Origin: Pseudoalteromonas sp. GCY
Lineage (GTDB): Bacteria; Pseudomonadota; Gammaproteobacteria; Enterobacterales; Alteromonadaceae
Direction of reading: 5' to 3'
Length of the DNA stretch: 64,000 nucleotides
Assembly (NCBI RefSeq): GCF_016695175.1
Contig: NZ_CP068023.1
Coordinates: 236,501 to 300,500, forward strand
The notes beneath the pieces are model-generated. The model saw only the letters and a program-made list of their open reading frames with translations, had not been told where the DNA came from and searched no databases. A program made the translations under genes and the position numbers. Below, in pieces: positions 54,314 through 64,000 of the stretch. The stretch's first letter is position 1. Every line of letters starts with the position of its first letter.

Positions 54314-56038
54314 ATGCAAAACAAAAATATGTCGTTAATAAATAAAGTTAAAAATCGTTATATCGGGGCATTACTAGCTATGGCTATATTGCTGTCGATG
54401 GCGATGGGGGTTATGCAGTATTTACTGTATCAGCAAAGCCAAGATGCACACATAATTAATATTGCGGGTATGCAGCGGATGTTGTCCCAGCGTATTGCGC
54501 TTTATAGTGCGCAAGGCAATCAAGGGGATAGGGAGGCGCTGCGTCAAGCCATTGATAAATTTGAGAGTAATCATGAGTTTTTAACTAAAACAGAGAATGG
54601 TGAGGCCATTTATCTGAATGAGGCGCTTGCAGCGCTTTATTACCAAGAGCCAGTGCAGTTGAATTTGCAAAGTAATACTTTTGTCACTTTATCAAGGTCT
54701 CAGTTACAGCAGCCAACTCCTCAATTGGTGACGCAAATTTTTACTGCATCTCAGCATTTACTTCCAAACCTGAATGAGGCCGTTTCACTATTCGAACAGC
54801 ATGCGCGGAAAAAAGCAGAATTTGTGAGAAAAATAGAGCTGCTAATTTGGTTGCTTGGGTTGTCGCTATTGTTTATTGAAGCGAAATTTGTATTTCGCCC
54901 AATGGCGCGAGAAATTGCTGAAACACTTGATAAATTAGAGGCCGCAAGAAAGCTTGCGGATGAGGCACTACACTCAAAATCGCGATTTTTAGCACGTGTA
55001 AGTCACGAGCTAAGAACGCCATTGCAGGCCATTCAGGGGTATTTAGATGAATACCTGAATAACAAAGACATCCAGCAATTACAGCATGTGAAAAGCGCAG
55101 CAAATCAATTGGATGTATTGCTTTATTCCGTTCAAGACTTTAATAATCTTTCCGAGCAAGAAGTGGTAATTGAGCGCCATCAAGTCGCGTTGCGAGAAAT
55201 AATAAAATCAGCCTGTATTGCCTTTCAATTAACCGCACACAAGAAATCTCTCGCTTTTAATTTGGCTTTGAGTAATGAGTTAGATGTGACTTGTTATTGT
55301 GATGGTAAGCGTGTTGGTTGGTTGATCAGTGAATTGGTCAACAATGCAATTAAGTTTACTGAGCGTGGCTGTATTCAGGTGTTTGCTGATCTGGTTGTGG
55401 ATGAAGAAGTGCCATATTTAGAGTTTGTTGTTGAAGATACAGGACCTAGGTTTGACTATCAGCAGTTACGAGAATCTATGCATAGCGAACATTTTCAAGG
55501 CACGCAGTTAGGGCTGAAGCGTTGCCAATTACTCACCTCAGCGCTTGGAGGACGATTAGATTTTATTGCGAGGGAGCCAACCGGTACAAGAGCAACCTTG
55601 AGAGTCCCCATTGAAATTGACAATCAACAGACGCGGGCTCGTAAAATGGAGCCGGTGTCTGCTAGCATTTTACTGGTGGAAGATAATTTACTAAATGCGC
55701 GCGTGATTGAAAAAATGCTTCAGCCCATAGCCAAAATGGTAACGCATGTCGAACATGGTGAACGTGCCCTTGAAGTATATGAAGTGGGTAAGTTTGACAT
55801 CGTGCTAATGGATTTAAATATGCCAGTGATGGATGGCTTTGAAGCCACTCAGCGCTTAAGAGCGCTAGATCCGACCATTCCTATTTTGGTCGTGACCGCA
55901 AATACTAATGCGGAGGATTTGGATAAGGTCTACGCACTTGGTGCAACGGCTCATTTGTATAAGCCGTTGCAACCGGATGTGCTGCATAGTAAAGTGGCGC
56001 TATTACTGAATGAGTGTGGAGATTTAGTCTCGTCTTAA
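54314..56038 (+). CDS. Hybrid sensor histidine kinase with PilJ-type sensor domain
   Basis: This 574-aa membrane kinase has a first membrane helix (about residues 17-36), a periplasmic domain beginning INIAGMQRMLSQRIALY, similar to the PilJ and nitrate-sensor P-box family, and a second helix (about 173-192). A HisKA domain follows with its His near 230 (RVSHELRTPLQAIQGYL), then an ATPase domain (LVNNAIKFTE, VEDTGP) and a receiver with Asp near 499 (VLMDLNMPVMDGFEATQRL). No partner regulator or output domain is near. Two start codons are possible (54314 or 54329). The 3' end overlaps the opposing gene by 15 bp. Confidence 0.9.
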   Translation: MQNKNMSLINKVKNRYIGALLAMAILLSMAMGVMQYLLYQQSQDAHIINIAGMQRMLSQRIALYSAQGNQGDREALRQAIDKFESNHEFLTKTENGEAIYLNEALAALYYQEPVQLNLQSNTFVTLSRSQLQQPTPQLVTQIFTASQHLLPNLNEAVSLFEQHARKKAEFVRKIELLIWLLGLSLLFIEAKFVFRPMAREIAETLDKLEAARKLADEALHSKSRFLARVSHELRTPLQAIQGYLDEYLNNKDIQQLQHVKSAANQLDVLLYSVQDFNNLSEQEVVIERHQVALREIIKSACIAFQLTAHKKSLAFNLALSNELDVTCYCDGKRVGWLISELVNNAIKFTERGCIQVFADLVVDEEVPYLEFVVEDTGPRFDYQQLRESMHSEHFQGTQLGLKRCQLLTSALGGRLDFIAREPTGTRATLRVPIEIDNQQTRARKMEPVSASILLVEDNLLNARVIEKMLQPIAKMVTHVEHGERALEVYEVGKFDIVLMDLNMPVMDGFEATQRLRALDPTIPILVVTANTNAEDLDKVYALGATAHLYKPLQPDVLHSKVALLLNECGDLVSS

Positions 56039-56641
56039 ACGAATATTTCCAACCCCGACTTCTGCATCGATGGAATACTGGCCTTGACCACGATAGCCTG
56101 TTGTCGAGCCAACCATACTCTTTTCGGAAGTTTCTACGTTGCCAAAACCAGACATTGCCGTTTTACCAACACCTGAATCTAAAGACACCTTTTTGAAATC
56201 GGTGGCGGTAGTCTCAATTTTAATTTTTCCTACACCTACCTCTAAATCAGCAGAGTTATTAAGATCTTGAATATCAATTTTGCCAACACCAACCTCAACA
56301 TCTAAGGCTAAATTAACAGGCACCTTAACTTGCCAAGATAGTTCATAATCATCAGAATCGATCTCGAGTGATAATTTATCCCCTGATGTGTTGCTGTTTA
56401 GGGTAGCTTCACTCACATCTGGTTTACCAAACCAACTGTCTGACTCTTTCGGTTCAACCAAAATTTCGACCTCTATGGTGTCGCCGTTGTAAGTTTGTAG
56501 ATCGATTTTACCTACAGCAATATCCACTTCTAACTCGGCTAGGCTATTGCTTGGAAATGATGCTGTAATGGTTTTTGAATCTTTTGCTTGTGCAGTCATT
56601 GCAGCTGCACTTAATGCTAAAACTAACGCTAACTTTTTCAT
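56024..56641 (-). CDS. Exported DUF4097-like beta-repeat protein
   Basis: This 205-aa protein has a signal peptide (MKKLALVLALSAAAMTAQA) and a mature part built of short beta-strand repeats: VDIAVGKIDLQT, VEVGVGKIDIQD, LEVGVGKIKIET, LDSGVGKTAM, AEVGVGNIRLRRD. This resembles the DUF4097 adhesin-like beta-helix of unknown function. I chose ATG 56641 with GAAGGT upstream, since the 39 codons before it look non-coding. Its 3' end overlaps the kinase gene by 15 bp. Confidence 0.8.
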   Translation of the reverse strand: MKKLALVLALSAAAMTAQAKDSKTITASFPSNSLAELEVDIAVGKIDLQTYNGDTIEVEILVEPKESDSWFGKPDVSEATLNSNTSGDKLSLEIDSDDYELSWQVKVPVNLALDVEVGVGKIDIQDLNNSADLEVGVGKIKIETTATDFKKVSLDSGVGKTAMSGFGNVETSEKSMVGSTTGYRGQGQYSIDAEVGVGNIRLRRD

Positions 56642-56798
56642 TATTTTTACCTTCAACGAGAGTGTTTGAAAGGTAAGTCGCAAATAAAAATGAAAAGGTT
56701 TAAAAAGATTTTTATTTTTTAGGGCGTGTTGATGGAAGTACCTGTTTAACACGCCCACAAAGTAAACTACTTACCTCTTAGCAAGATAACGCTGAGCG

Positions 56799-57674
56799 TT
56801 ATAGTCGGGTGACTGAATAGCCGTTATTTTTAAGTTGCTCAACAAGGCCATATTTTTCAACAAGATGTAATGCACCAACGGCAATAAACGTTGATTCATT
56901 AGGAAGCTGTTTTTTAAGCATTTGCACCCAGTTATTATTGCGTTCAATGATCATCAGTTGCTCGGCTAATTTGCCGTATTTATCATCCGAAAAACTTACC
57001 TGGTAGTAATGCGATAACTTCTCCAAATCGCCGCTTCGCCATGCGGAAACTAAATCCAAGAAGTAGGTATTCAAATCAGACATCTGTGCAAATGTTTCCT
57101 TGAGCATAGCGTCACTGTGAATACTCAGCTGACTGAACATTTCAAGCTGATATTCTAAGGTTTCAAATTCACCAATTGGGATCTTCTTTTCGTTTGCGTA
57201 GGCTATTACTTGTTTATCGATGCCATTGGTATCGGTAAATCCAAGCTTTTGATATTCCAGTTGTAGCATAGTTATCATCACGGCCCATGGCGCATAGCGT
57301 TCAAATAAGGCGATATCTATTTGCTTTTTGGAAAAGTAATCTTGTAGCTTCTGATAGATTTCTGCAGAGAGCTGGTCTTTTAGTGTTTGGTTGTTTTTTA
57401 ACAGCATAAATGGCATGGAGCGCTGTTGGATCGCAAATGGAGAAAGTGCCTCTAAATTCACTTCAACCATGACTCTATCACTGCTCGCAATGGCGTTTTT
57501 TACCTTGGCTGGTAAACCTTGCATGTGTTTGTCACCGACGTGCACGGTACCAAATAAGTACGACGTTTTGTTGTCCTTTTCTATTTTCCACAGGCCAACT
57601 TCTGCGTTGGCGAGATTACTGAAAAGGCTTAAGCAAAGATAAATAAATAACAATGGTGAAAAGACTTTAACCAT
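56799..57674 (-). CDS. TraB/GumN family exported protein
   Basis: This 291-aa protein has a signal peptide (ending LANAEVG) and the TraB/GumN pattern: GLWKIEKDNKTSYLFGTVHV, RVMVEVNLE, the central SAWRSGDLEKL, and the final ESTFIAVGALHLVEKYGLVE with GxxH. The family, related to the TIKI proteases, is poorly characterised and may be metallopeptidase-like, with the GTVH and GALH histidines as ligands. I chose ATG 57674 (CAGGGA upstream) rather than the more upstream codons, which would bury the signal peptide. Monocistronic. Confidence 0.85.
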   Translation of the reverse strand: MVKVFSPLLFIYLCLSLFSNLANAEVGLWKIEKDNKTSYLFGTVHVGDKHMQGLPAKVKNAIASSDRVMVEVNLEALSPFAIQQRSMPFMLLKNNQTLKDQLSAEIYQKLQDYFSKKQIDIALFERYAPWAVMITMLQLEYQKLGFTDTNGIDKQVIAYANEKKIPIGEFETLEYQLEMFSQLSIHSDAMLKETFAQMSDLNTYFLDLVSAWRSGDLEKLSHYYQVSFSDDKYGKLAEQLMIIERNNNWVQMLKKQLPNESTFIAVGALHLVEKYGLVEQLKNNGYSVTRL

Positions 57675-57936
57675 AGTAATGATCCCTGTTGGTTTTAAAG
57701 GGCCAGTCTGCGATATCGAAATGTGAATGTCACTAAAAAATGAAGTGTGTCGAGGCGGTAGAAAAAATTTCATATAGACAAATCGAGAAAGTAAATTTTT
57801 CGTTATATCGAAACTGAACCAATAGAAAATTCGCATTTTAAAATGTATGGTTGTTTTAATTCTTTAACTTTTGGTTTTTTGGTTTTTTTATGCGAAAAAC
57901 TCAGGTTTTTAATTTTAAATAGCATAGTTTTTTGTG

Positions 57937-57966
57937 TTGACTTAAGTGTGCAAGGCGCGGTATTAA
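57937..57966 (+). promoter_or_regulatory. ilv operon promoter
   Basis: TTGACT (57937-57942), an 18-bp spacer and TATTAA (57961-57966) lie about 70 bp before the leader peptide. The AT-rich remainder of the 528-bp gap to the left (57675-57936) shows no other feature. Confidence 0.6.
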
Positions 57967-58033
57967 TAGAAAAAGAGGCAGCACAGTGCTTACACTGAAT
58001 GATTGCCAAGTTTAAATTTACGGAATTCAAGCA

Positions 58034-58105
58034 ATGTTACTAACAGCAACTCTACTAGTCGTGATTATCAACGTGGTGATTATTATTACCGCGGGGGCTA
58101 GTTAG
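58034..58105 (+). CDS. ilvL: ilv operon leader peptide
   Basis: This is a 23-codon open frame whose product, MLLTATLLVVIINVVIII followed by TAGAS, has 5 Leu, 4 Val, 5 Ile and is otherwise nearly free of other residues. It sits directly upstream of an attenuator and ilvG, as in the Escherichia coli ilvGMEDA leader. Stalling at Leu, Val or Ile codons when charged tRNA is scarce should favour an antiterminator. There is no strong ribosome binding site visible, so confidence comes from composition and position. Confidence 0.88.
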   Translation: MLLTATLLVVIINVVIIITAGAS

Positions 58106-58128
58106 TGCTGTAAGAAAAGTATCAGCAT

Positions 58129-58167
58129 AAACGCCCCCCGCACCAAAAGGTTCGGGGGGCGTTTTCG
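58129..58167 (+). terminator. ilv attenuator terminator
   Basis: AAACGCCCCCCG (58129-58140) pairs with CGGGGGGCGTTT (58153-58164), with a nested ACC/GGT stem around AAAA, followed by T residues. It lies 24 bp after the leader peptide stop and 36 bp before ilvG. Confidence 0.92.
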
Positions 58168-58202
58168 TTTTAGGGCATAAAAAAGGCAACTGAGAGCAGA
58201 TC

Positions 58203-59864
58203 ATGAGCAATTCAACAACCGGCGCACAACTTGTTATCAAGGTGCTAGAAGAGCAAGGCGTTAAACACGTATTTGGTTACCCAGGTGGTGCCATCATGCC
58301 CATTTATGACGCTTTGTATGGCGCGCCAGTTAAGCATTATTTGACTCGCCATGAGCAAGGTGCTGGTTTTGCTGCGGTTGGGTATGCTCGCAGTACGGGT
58401 AAGCTTGGGGTGTGTTTTGCCACTTCTGGACCTGGCGCGACGAATCTTATCACCGCACTTGCTGATGCCATGATGGATTCAGTTCCGCTATTGGCTATCA
58501 CTGGGCAAGTGCCGACCGCTGCTATCGGTTCGGATGCCTTTCAAGAGGTGGATGTACTGGGCATGTCCTTGTCATGTACTAAGCACAGCTACATGGTTGA
58601 GCGCGCCGAAGACTTGGCTGAAGTATTACAAGAAGCCATGTACTTAGCGCAGTCTGGGCGACCTGGTCCTGTGTTGGTCGATATTCCCAAAGATATCCAG
58701 CTAGCTAAAGTACCTTTTCATCCTTTTGCTGCGCCAGAAGACGAACAGCCAAGGGTTTCGCAAACTGAAGTAGCAAAAGCCAATCAATTATTATGTGAAG
58801 CTAAACGACCTGTTGCCTACATTGGCGGCGGCGTGCAAAGCGCTGATGCGCAGTCACAGCTGATGCAATTTTTAGAAAAGACCCATATGCCGGCCGTATC
58901 GACGCTAAAAGCTTTGGGCAGCGTAACACCGGATTATGATTATGACTTAGGAATGCTAGGTATGCACGGTACTCAGGCGGCGAACCTGGCGGTTCAGCAA
59001 TGCGACTTGCTGGTATGTATCGGTGCGCGATTTGATGACCGTGTTACGGGGAATTTGGCAAAGTTTGCTGCAGGGGCAAAGGTGATCCATTTAGATATCG
59101 ACCCTGCAGAAGTGGGTAAACGAAAACCCGCAGCCGCTTCGCTTATTGCAGATTTAAAACAGTCATTGCCGCAACTTGAATGTGTGGTTACGAATACCGA
59201 ATGGCTAGAGACCATCGAAGCACTGCAACGTCAACATGCGTGGCGTTATGACTATCCTGGCGAAAAAGTATTTGCACCGTATTTGTTAAATCAACTTAGC
59301 CAAAAGCTACCCAATACAGCGGTAGTATGCTGCGATGTAGGCCAACATCAAATGTGGGTGGCCCAGCACATGAAATTCAGCCATCCAAGCAATCACTTAA
59401 GTAGTGGCGGCGCAGGCACGATGGGATTTGGCTTACCAGCTGCAATTGGTGCACAGATAGCACGTCCAGATAACACAGTGATCACGGTATCTGGCGATGG
59501 CTCCATCATGATGAATATTCAAGAGTTGGCAACTATCCGCCGTAATAACCTGCCAGTTAAAATATTGATTTTAGACAACCAAAGGCTGGGTATGGTGAGA
59601 CAGTGGCAGCAACTCTTTTTTGACGGTCGTTACAGTGAAACCGACTTGTCAGACAATCCAGATTTTGTCTCATTGGCTGCCGTGTTCGGTATTCCTGGGC
59701 AGACAATTACTCATGCAAACCAAGTAGATGATGCCGTTGACGCCATAGTGAATGCGCAAGGGCCCTATATTTTACATGCTTGTATCGACGATAAAGAAAA
59801 CGTATGGCCGCTTGTTCCACCTGGTGCTGCCAATGATGAAATGATGACGGAGAGCCTTTCATGA
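58203..59864 (+). CDS. ilvG: Acetolactate synthase II, large subunit
   Basis: IlvG (553 aa) makes acetolactate or acetohydroxybutyrate from pyruvate, the common step of valine, leucine and isoleucine synthesis. The thiamine-diphosphate glutamate lies in [20 protein letters not shown], with [20 protein letters not shown], and the Mg site [20 protein letters not shown] is complete. The gene is intact, unlike the frameshifted copy of Escherichia coli K-12. It overlaps ilvM by 4 bp and is controlled by the leader upstream. Confidence 0.97.
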   Translation: MSNSTTGAQLVIKVLEEQGVKHVFGYPGGAIMPIYDALYGAPVKHYLTRHEQGAGFAAVGYARSTGKLGVCFATSGPGATNLITALADAMMDSVPLLAITGQVPTAAIGSDAFQEVDVLGMSLSCTKHSYMVERAEDLAEVLQEAMYLAQSGRPGPVLVDIPKDIQLAKVPFHPFAAPEDEQPRVSQTEVAKANQLLCEAKRPVAYIGGGVQSADAQSQLMQFLEKTHMPAVSTLKALGSVTPDYDYDLGMLGMHGTQAANLAVQQCDLLVCIGARFDDRVTGNLAKFAAGAKVIHLDIDPAEVGKRKPAAASLIADLKQSLPQLECVVTNTEWLETIEALQRQHAWRYDYPGEKVFAPYLLNQLSQKLPNTAVVCCDVGQHQMWVAQHMKFSHPSNHLSSGGAGTMGFGLPAAIGAQIARPDNTVITVSGDGSIMMNIQELATIRRNNLPVKILILDNQRLGMVRQWQQLFFDGRYSETDLSDNPDFVSLAAVFGIPGQTITHANQVDDAVDAIVNAQGPYILHACIDDKENVWPLVPPGAANDEMMTESLS

Positions 59865-60103
59865 AACACCATTTAACCGTTGCAGTAAAACAACAGAGCA
59901 TCGCAGTGGAGCGCTTTTTACGCGTAGCCAGACATCGCGGATTTCGCTTAACGAATTTGGAATTACAAGGTCAAGATGACTTATTCCACGTCAAAATGAC
60001 CGTAGATAGTGACAAACCTATCTATTTATTAACCTCACAACTGAGTAAGCTAGTAGAAGTGCAAGCGGTTGACTTGCATACACTACAGAAACAGGCAATT
60101 TAG
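59861..60103 (+). CDS. ilvM: Acetolactate synthase II, small subunit
   Basis: IlvM (80 aa) is the regulatory subunit of acetolactate synthase II, with one ACT domain: [20 protein letters not shown], then [20 protein letters not shown]. It starts inside the ilvG stop (ATGA), so translation is coupled. Confidence 0.93.
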   Translation: MKHHLTVAVKQQSIAVERFLRVARHRGFRLTNLELQGQDDLFHVKMTVDSDKPIYLLTSQLSKLVEVQAVDLHTLQKQAI

Positions 60104-60123
60104 AAGAATTAAGGTAGTTAACA

Positions 60124-61047
60124 ATGACACAAACATCAGAAGTAATTTGGCATAACGGTGAAATGGTTCCTTATTTTCAAGCGACCACCCATGTGCTTAG
60201 TCATGCTTTACATTATGGCAGCTCAGTTTTTGAAGGGATCCGTGCTTACGATACGCCAAATGGTCCAGCTGTTTTCCGCTTAACCGATCATATTCAACGC
60301 CTCTTTGATTCTGCGAAGATCTACCGTATGGAAATTCCTTTTACTAAAGAGGAAGTAATCGCAGCGTGTAAAGAGACGATCCGCGCAAATGACTTTACCA
60401 ATGCTTACCTTCGTCCATTTGCATTTTTGGGTCATGTAGGCCTTGGTTTAAATCCGAAATCGCACCGTGCAGACATGACCGTTGCTGCGATGGAATGGGG
60501 TGCATACCTTGGTGAAGAAGGCTTAGCGCAAGGTGTTGATGTGTGTGTTTCTTCTTGGAGTCGCCTTGCACCAAACACCATGCCTACTGCGGCTAAAGCG
60601 GGTGGTAACTATTTATCTTCACAGCTTATTTCTGGTGAGGCGAAGCGTAATGGTTATGTTGAGGGGATCGCGCTTGATGTTAATGGCTACCTGAGCGAAG
60701 GCGCTGGTGAGAACCTGTTTGTGGTGAAAAAAGGCGTACTTTATACCCCGCCAACCACAGCTTGTATTCTACCTGGGCTCACGCGCGACACTATCATCCA
60801 TTTGGCGAAAAAACGCGGTTATGAAGCACGTGAAGAGCCGATCGCTCGTGAAGCGCTTTATCTTGCTGATGAGTTCTTTATGGTTGGTACCGCAGCGGAA
60901 GTAGTACCTGTTCGCAGCGTAGACAAAATTACGGTGGGGAATGGCGGTCGTGGTCCAATTACAGAAGAGTTACAGCAGGCGTATTTTGCTTTGGTTAAAG
61001 GTCAAACAGATGACGAAAATGGCTGGTTAGAGTACGTAAACGAATAA
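60124..61047 (+). CDS. ilvE: Branched-chain amino acid aminotransferase
   Basis: IlvE (307 aa) transfers the amino group from glutamate to the 2-oxo acids of valine, leucine and isoleucine. Class IV PLP motifs: LHYGSSVFEGIRAYDT, the PLP lysine in MPTAAKAGGNYLSSQL, LSEGAGENLFVVKKG, and FFMVGTAAEVVPVRSVD. It is 20 bp after ilvM. Confidence 0.97.
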   Translation: MTQTSEVIWHNGEMVPYFQATTHVLSHALHYGSSVFEGIRAYDTPNGPAVFRLTDHIQRLFDSAKIYRMEIPFTKEEVIAACKETIRANDFTNAYLRPFAFLGHVGLGLNPKSHRADMTVAAMEWGAYLGEEGLAQGVDVCVSSWSRLAPNTMPTAAKAGGNYLSSQLISGEAKRNGYVEGIALDVNGYLSEGAGENLFVVKKGVLYTPPTTACILPGLTRDTIIHLAKKRGYEAREEPIAREALYLADEFFMVGTAAEVVPVRSVDKITVGNGGRGPITEELQQAYFALVKGQTDDENGWLEYVNE

Positions 61048-61111
61048 TTTTATTAGTATCGGGGCCAAGCGTCCCGAACAAAAGCGCATTGTAAATTGTG
61101 GGAATGAGGAA

Positions 61112-61126
61112 CTCGGCATAGCCGAG
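61112..61126 (+). other. Small hairpin before ilvD
   Basis: CTCGGC-ATA-GCCGAG, a 6-bp stem, lies 13 bp before the ilvD start codon and just before the AAGGTG ribosome binding site. It has no T run and may influence mRNA stability or ilvD translation. Confidence 0.4.
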
Positions 61127-61139
61127 AAAAAGGTGAAGC

Positions 61140-62996
61140 ATGGCTAAATTACGGAGCAAGACAACTACTGAGGGCAGACAACGCGCGGGTGCTCGTGCAT
61201 TGTGGCGAGCAACGGGAATGACGGACAGTGATTTCCATAAACCGATCGTTGCGGTCGTGAATTCATATACCCAATTTGTTCCGGGTCATGTTCACCTCAA
61301 TCAACTTAGCGCATTGATGGCTGATGCGATAACAGAAGCAGGAGGCGTACCTCGCGAATTTAATACCATTGCCATCGATGATGGTATCGCTATGGGTCAC
61401 GGCGGCATGCTTTACTCGCTTCCGTCTCGAGACTTAATTGCAGATTCGGTAGAGTACATGGTTAACGCTCATTGTGCTGATGCCATGGTCTGCATTTCTA
61501 ACTGCGACAAAATCACCCCAGGCATGCTACTTGCTGCACTGCGGTTGAATATTCCGGTGATCTTTGTTTCTGGCGGTCCTATGGAAGCGGGAAAAACTCG
61601 CTTAGCGGATATCGATCTAAAATTGGATCTTGTCGACGCTATGGTGAAAGGCGCAGATCCAACTGTGAGTGATGAAGACTCTGAGCAAGTTGAGCGCTCT
61701 GCTTGTCCTACTTGTGGTTCATGTTCAGGTATGTTTACTGCCAACTCCATGAACTGTTTATTGGAAGCGCTGGGCTTAGCGTTGCCTGGTAATGGTACGA
61801 CACTAGCGACACACAAAGACCGCCAACAGCTGTATTTAGGCGCTGCAAAGCGCATCATGGCTTTATGTGATGAGTACTATGGTAAAGACAATGAGCAAGT
61901 GCTGCCACGCAACATTGCTAACCAAGCCGCATTTATGAACGCCATGACATTAGATATCGCGATGGGCGGTTCATCCAATACCGTGCTGCATTTATTGGCG
62001 GCAGCGCAAGAGGGCTTTGTCGATTTTGATATGAATGACATAGACCGCTTATCTCGTAGCACACCGTTTTTGTGTAAAGTTGCTCCGGCAACACAACAAT
62101 ATCACATTGAAGACGTTCACCGTGCTGGCGGCATTATGGCCATTCTCAACGAGCTGGCCAGAGGCAATAAATTGGACTTGTCGGTGGGACATGTTGCTGG
62201 CGGAAATCTAGGTGAAGTTATCGCACGCTGGAATGCCGCAGACCGTGATAACGAACGGGCACAAACTTTCTATCGCGCGGGACCAGCTGGGATCCGCACG
62301 ACCCAAGCTATGAGCCAAGAGTATCGCTGGGACGAGCTTGATTTAGACCGTGAAGGCGGCTGTATTCGCTCCATCGAGCATGCCTTTAGGCAAGATGGCG
62401 GCCTTGCAGTATTGAAAGGTAACTTAGCGCCTGATGGTTGTATTGTGAAAAGTGCCGGGGTGGCCGATGAAATGCTGCGCTTTACGGGGCCCGCTGTAGT
62501 ATTTGAATCTCAAGACGATGCCGTAGAGGGGATACTGGGTGGCCAAGTTAAGAAAGGTGATGTAGTGATCATTCGCTACGAAGGGCCTAAAGGTGGTCCG
62601 GGTATGCAAGAAATGCTGTACCCAACTAGCTATCTTAAATCGATGGGGCTAGATAAAGACTGCGCTTTACTTACCGATGGTCGTTTTTCTGGCGGTACTT
62701 CAGGACTTTCTATTGGCCATGCGTCTCCAGAGGCTGCCAGTGGTGGCAATTTGGCGCTGGTTGAAAACGGCGATGTTGTCGCTATCGACATCTATAACCG
62801 CAGTATTGACGTTAAACTGGACGACACCGAGTTGGCGCTGCGCCATGAAAAGCAACTAGCTCGTGGCAAAGAAGCGTACAAACCAGTTAACAGAGAACGT
62901 TATGTGAGTCCCGCGCTAAAAGCCTATGCACTGCTAGCAACGAGTGCAGACAAAGGCGCGGTACGTGACTTACAAAAACTAGAGGAGTTAGGCTAG
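61140..62996 (+). CDS. ilvD: Dihydroxy-acid dehydratase
   Basis: IlvD (618 aa) dehydrates dihydroxy-isovalerate and its methyl homologue to the 2-oxo acids, using an iron-sulfur cluster. Cluster cysteines are visible in [15 protein letters not shown] and [20 protein letters not shown]. Other motifs are [20 protein letters not shown], and [20 protein letters not shown] near the end. Length is typical. It lies 92 bp after ilvE and 2 bp before ilvA. Confidence 0.98.
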   Translation: MAKLRSKTTTEGRQRAGARALWRATGMTDSDFHKPIVAVVNSYTQFVPGHVHLNQLSALMADAITEAGGVPREFNTIAIDDGIAMGHGGMLYSLPSRDLIADSVEYMVNAHCADAMVCISNCDKITPGMLLAALRLNIPVIFVSGGPMEAGKTRLADIDLKLDLVDAMVKGADPTVSDEDSEQVERSACPTCGSCSGMFTANSMNCLLEALGLALPGNGTTLATHKDRQQLYLGAAKRIMALCDEYYGKDNEQVLPRNIANQAAFMNAMTLDIAMGGSSNTVLHLLAAAQEGFVDFDMNDIDRLSRSTPFLCKVAPATQQYHIEDVHRAGGIMAILNELARGNKLDLSVGHVAGGNLGEVIARWNAADRDNERAQTFYRAGPAGIRTTQAMSQEYRWDELDLDREGGCIRSIEHAFRQDGGLAVLKGNLAPDGCIVKSAGVADEMLRFTGPAVVFESQDDAVEGILGGQVKKGDVVIIRYEGPKGGPGMQEMLYPTSYLKSMGLDKDCALLTDGRFSGGTSGLSIGHASPEAASGGNLALVENGDVVAIDIYNRSIDVKLDDTELALRHEKQLARGKEAYKPVNRERYVSPALKAYALLATSADKGAVRDLQKLEELG

Positions 62997-62998
62997 CG

Positions 62999-64000
62999 AT
63001 GGTTTCCCAAGAGCTTGATTACTTTAGAGCCATAATTCAGGCGAATGTGGCACCGCTCGTTGAGGTAACGCAAGTGAATCAATTAGAGCAAATGTCAGCC
63101 CAGCTTGGTAATCAAATTTGGCTAAAAAGAGAAGACCAACAGCCGGTCTATTCTTTCAAATTGCGTGGGGCGTATAACAAGCTCCGTCAGTTGCCGAAAG
63201 GAGCGCGGGTGTATACCGCTTCTGCGGGTAATCATGCTCAAGGGGTTGCACTAAGTGCAACACATCTAGGTCAGCACGCCACCATTGTAATGCCTGTGAC
63301 TACGCCAGAGATCAAGGTCAACGCGGTTCGTAAGCTGGGTGGCGAAGTGATCTTACACGGCCATCATTTTGATGCGGCAAAGCAATACGCGCTAGATCTT
63401 TGTGCAGCGCAAAGTGGTGTTTTTGTCCCGCCATTTGATGATAAAGATGTGATCATCGGCCAAGGTACGGTGGCGCGAGAGTTAATTCAACAGCTTGATG
63501 AGCTAGACGTCGTATTTATTCCCGTAGGTGGTGGTGGTTTGCTTGCGGGAATGGCGGTGTATTTGAAGTCACTTCGCCCTGATATCCGTATTATTGGGGT
63601 AGAAGCTGAGGACAGCGCATGCCTTAAAGCCGCGCTTGAAGCTGGAAAACCCGTGGAGCTTGAACGAGTCGGTGGTTTTGCGGACGGCGTAGCGGTGAAG
63701 CTTATTGGCACAGAAACTTTTCGGTTAGCACAAAAGTTCTGTGATGAAGTAGTGACGGTTAATGCCGATGAAATTTGTGCGGCGGTTCAAGATATTTTTG
63801 TTGAGACGAGAGCAACTGCAGAGCCTTCTGGTGCTTTATCAACCGCGGGTTTGAAAAAATGGCTTACGCAAACGGGTGAAAAGGGGCTGAGTGTTGCGGC
63901 TATCTTGTCAGGCGCTAATTTAAACTTCGATCGGTTGAGATATATCGCCGAAAGAACGGCGCTAGGTGCTAAACATGAAGCATTGCTCGGGGTGACTATC
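62999..64000 (+). CDS. ilvA: Biosynthetic threonine ammonia-lyase (right-truncated)
   Basis: The first 334 residues of IlvA are in the window; the reading frame is open to the edge. It deaminates threonine to 2-oxobutyrate, the first step of isoleucine synthesis. The PLP lysine is in SFKLRGAYNKL, followed by TASAGNHAQGVALSATHLG and the glycine-rich PVGGGGLLAGMAVYLKSLRP phosphate-binding loop. The usual enzyme has about 510 residues with two C-terminal ACT-like domains for isoleucine feedback; these lie outside. It starts 2 bp after ilvD. Confidence 0.97.
   Translation, partial: MVSQELDYFRAIIQANVAPLVEVTQVNQLEQMSAQLGNQIWLKREDQQPVYSFKLRGAYNKLRQLPKGARVYTASAGNHAQGVALSATHLGQHATIVMPVTTPEIKVNAVRKLGGEVILHGHHFDAAKQYALDLCAAQSGVFVPPFDDKDVIIGQGTVARELIQQLDELDVVFIPVGGGGLLAGMAVYLKSLRPDIRIIGVEAEDSACLKAALEAGKPVELERVGGFADGVAVKLIGTETFRLAQKFCDEVVTVNADEICAAVQDIFVETRATAEPSGALSTAGLKKWLTQTGEKGLSVAAILSGANLNFDRLRYIAERTALGAKHEALLGVTI

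Overview
The window is a piece of a gammaproteobacterial chromosome, most likely from a marine Alteromonadales of the Pseudoalteromonas type. This rests on moderate to low GC, several gene neighbourhoods shared with Escherichia coli (yheSTU/yheV/slyX/fkpA, rsd-hemE, murB-birA-coaX-tRNA(Thr-Tyr-Gly-Thr)-tuf, the S10 operon, yihY-dtd-yiiD, ilvGMEDA), and marine-type accessory genes (TonB receptor, TAXI-TRAP transporter, sodium-symporter-type sensor kinase, HBM chemoreceptor). No prophage, insertion sequence, CRISPR array, rRNA or resistance gene is seen.

Layout: 1-9.3 kb holds the end of a chemoreceptor gene, an M19 dipeptidase, and the yheU/yheT/yheS/yheV/slyX/fkpA/rsd region with a small FNR-box-associated membrane protein. 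9.7-17.5 kb holds hemE, a secreted M1 aminopeptidase, murB-birA-coaX, four tRNAs and tuf, followed by tandem REP-like repeats. 17.8-23.5 kb holds a TAXI-TRAP uptake pair and plsB. 23.6-28.9 kb holds the S10 ribosomal protein operon with its leader. It ends at rpsQ and a strong terminator, and is followed not by rplN but by a decayed duplicate of rpsQ, which marks an old rearrangement. 29.2-35.4 kb holds a chemoreceptor and a CrbS/CrbR-like two-component pair.

35.5-42.7 kb is a catabolic locus. A TonB-dependent receptor is divergent from an operon encoding a GntP-type permease, an exported MetX-like hydrolase, 3-hydroxybutyrate dehydrogenase and both subunits of a 3-oxoacid CoA-transferase. 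Read together it looks like a system for importing and degrading 3-hydroxybutyrate, possibly as oligomers or esters. Two related palindromes lie in the divergent promoter region.

43-49.7 kb holds two lipoproteins, yihY, a prolyl-aminopeptidase-like gene, dtd, a spermidine-synthase-like methyltransferase, yiiD and outer-membrane phospholipase A. 49.9-54.2 kb is a compact four-gene operon (dapA, dapD, a diaminopimelate-decarboxylase-like gene and an AstE/aspartoacylase-type metallohydrolase) behind a clear lysine riboswitch with a terminator. It appears to be a self-contained lysine module in which the AstE-type enzyme may take the place of DapE. 54.3-57.7 kb holds a PilJ-type hybrid kinase, a DUF4097-like exported protein and a TraB/GumN protein. 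From 58 kb to the right edge lies the ilvGMEDA operon with a recognisable leader peptide and attenuator. ilvA runs off the window.
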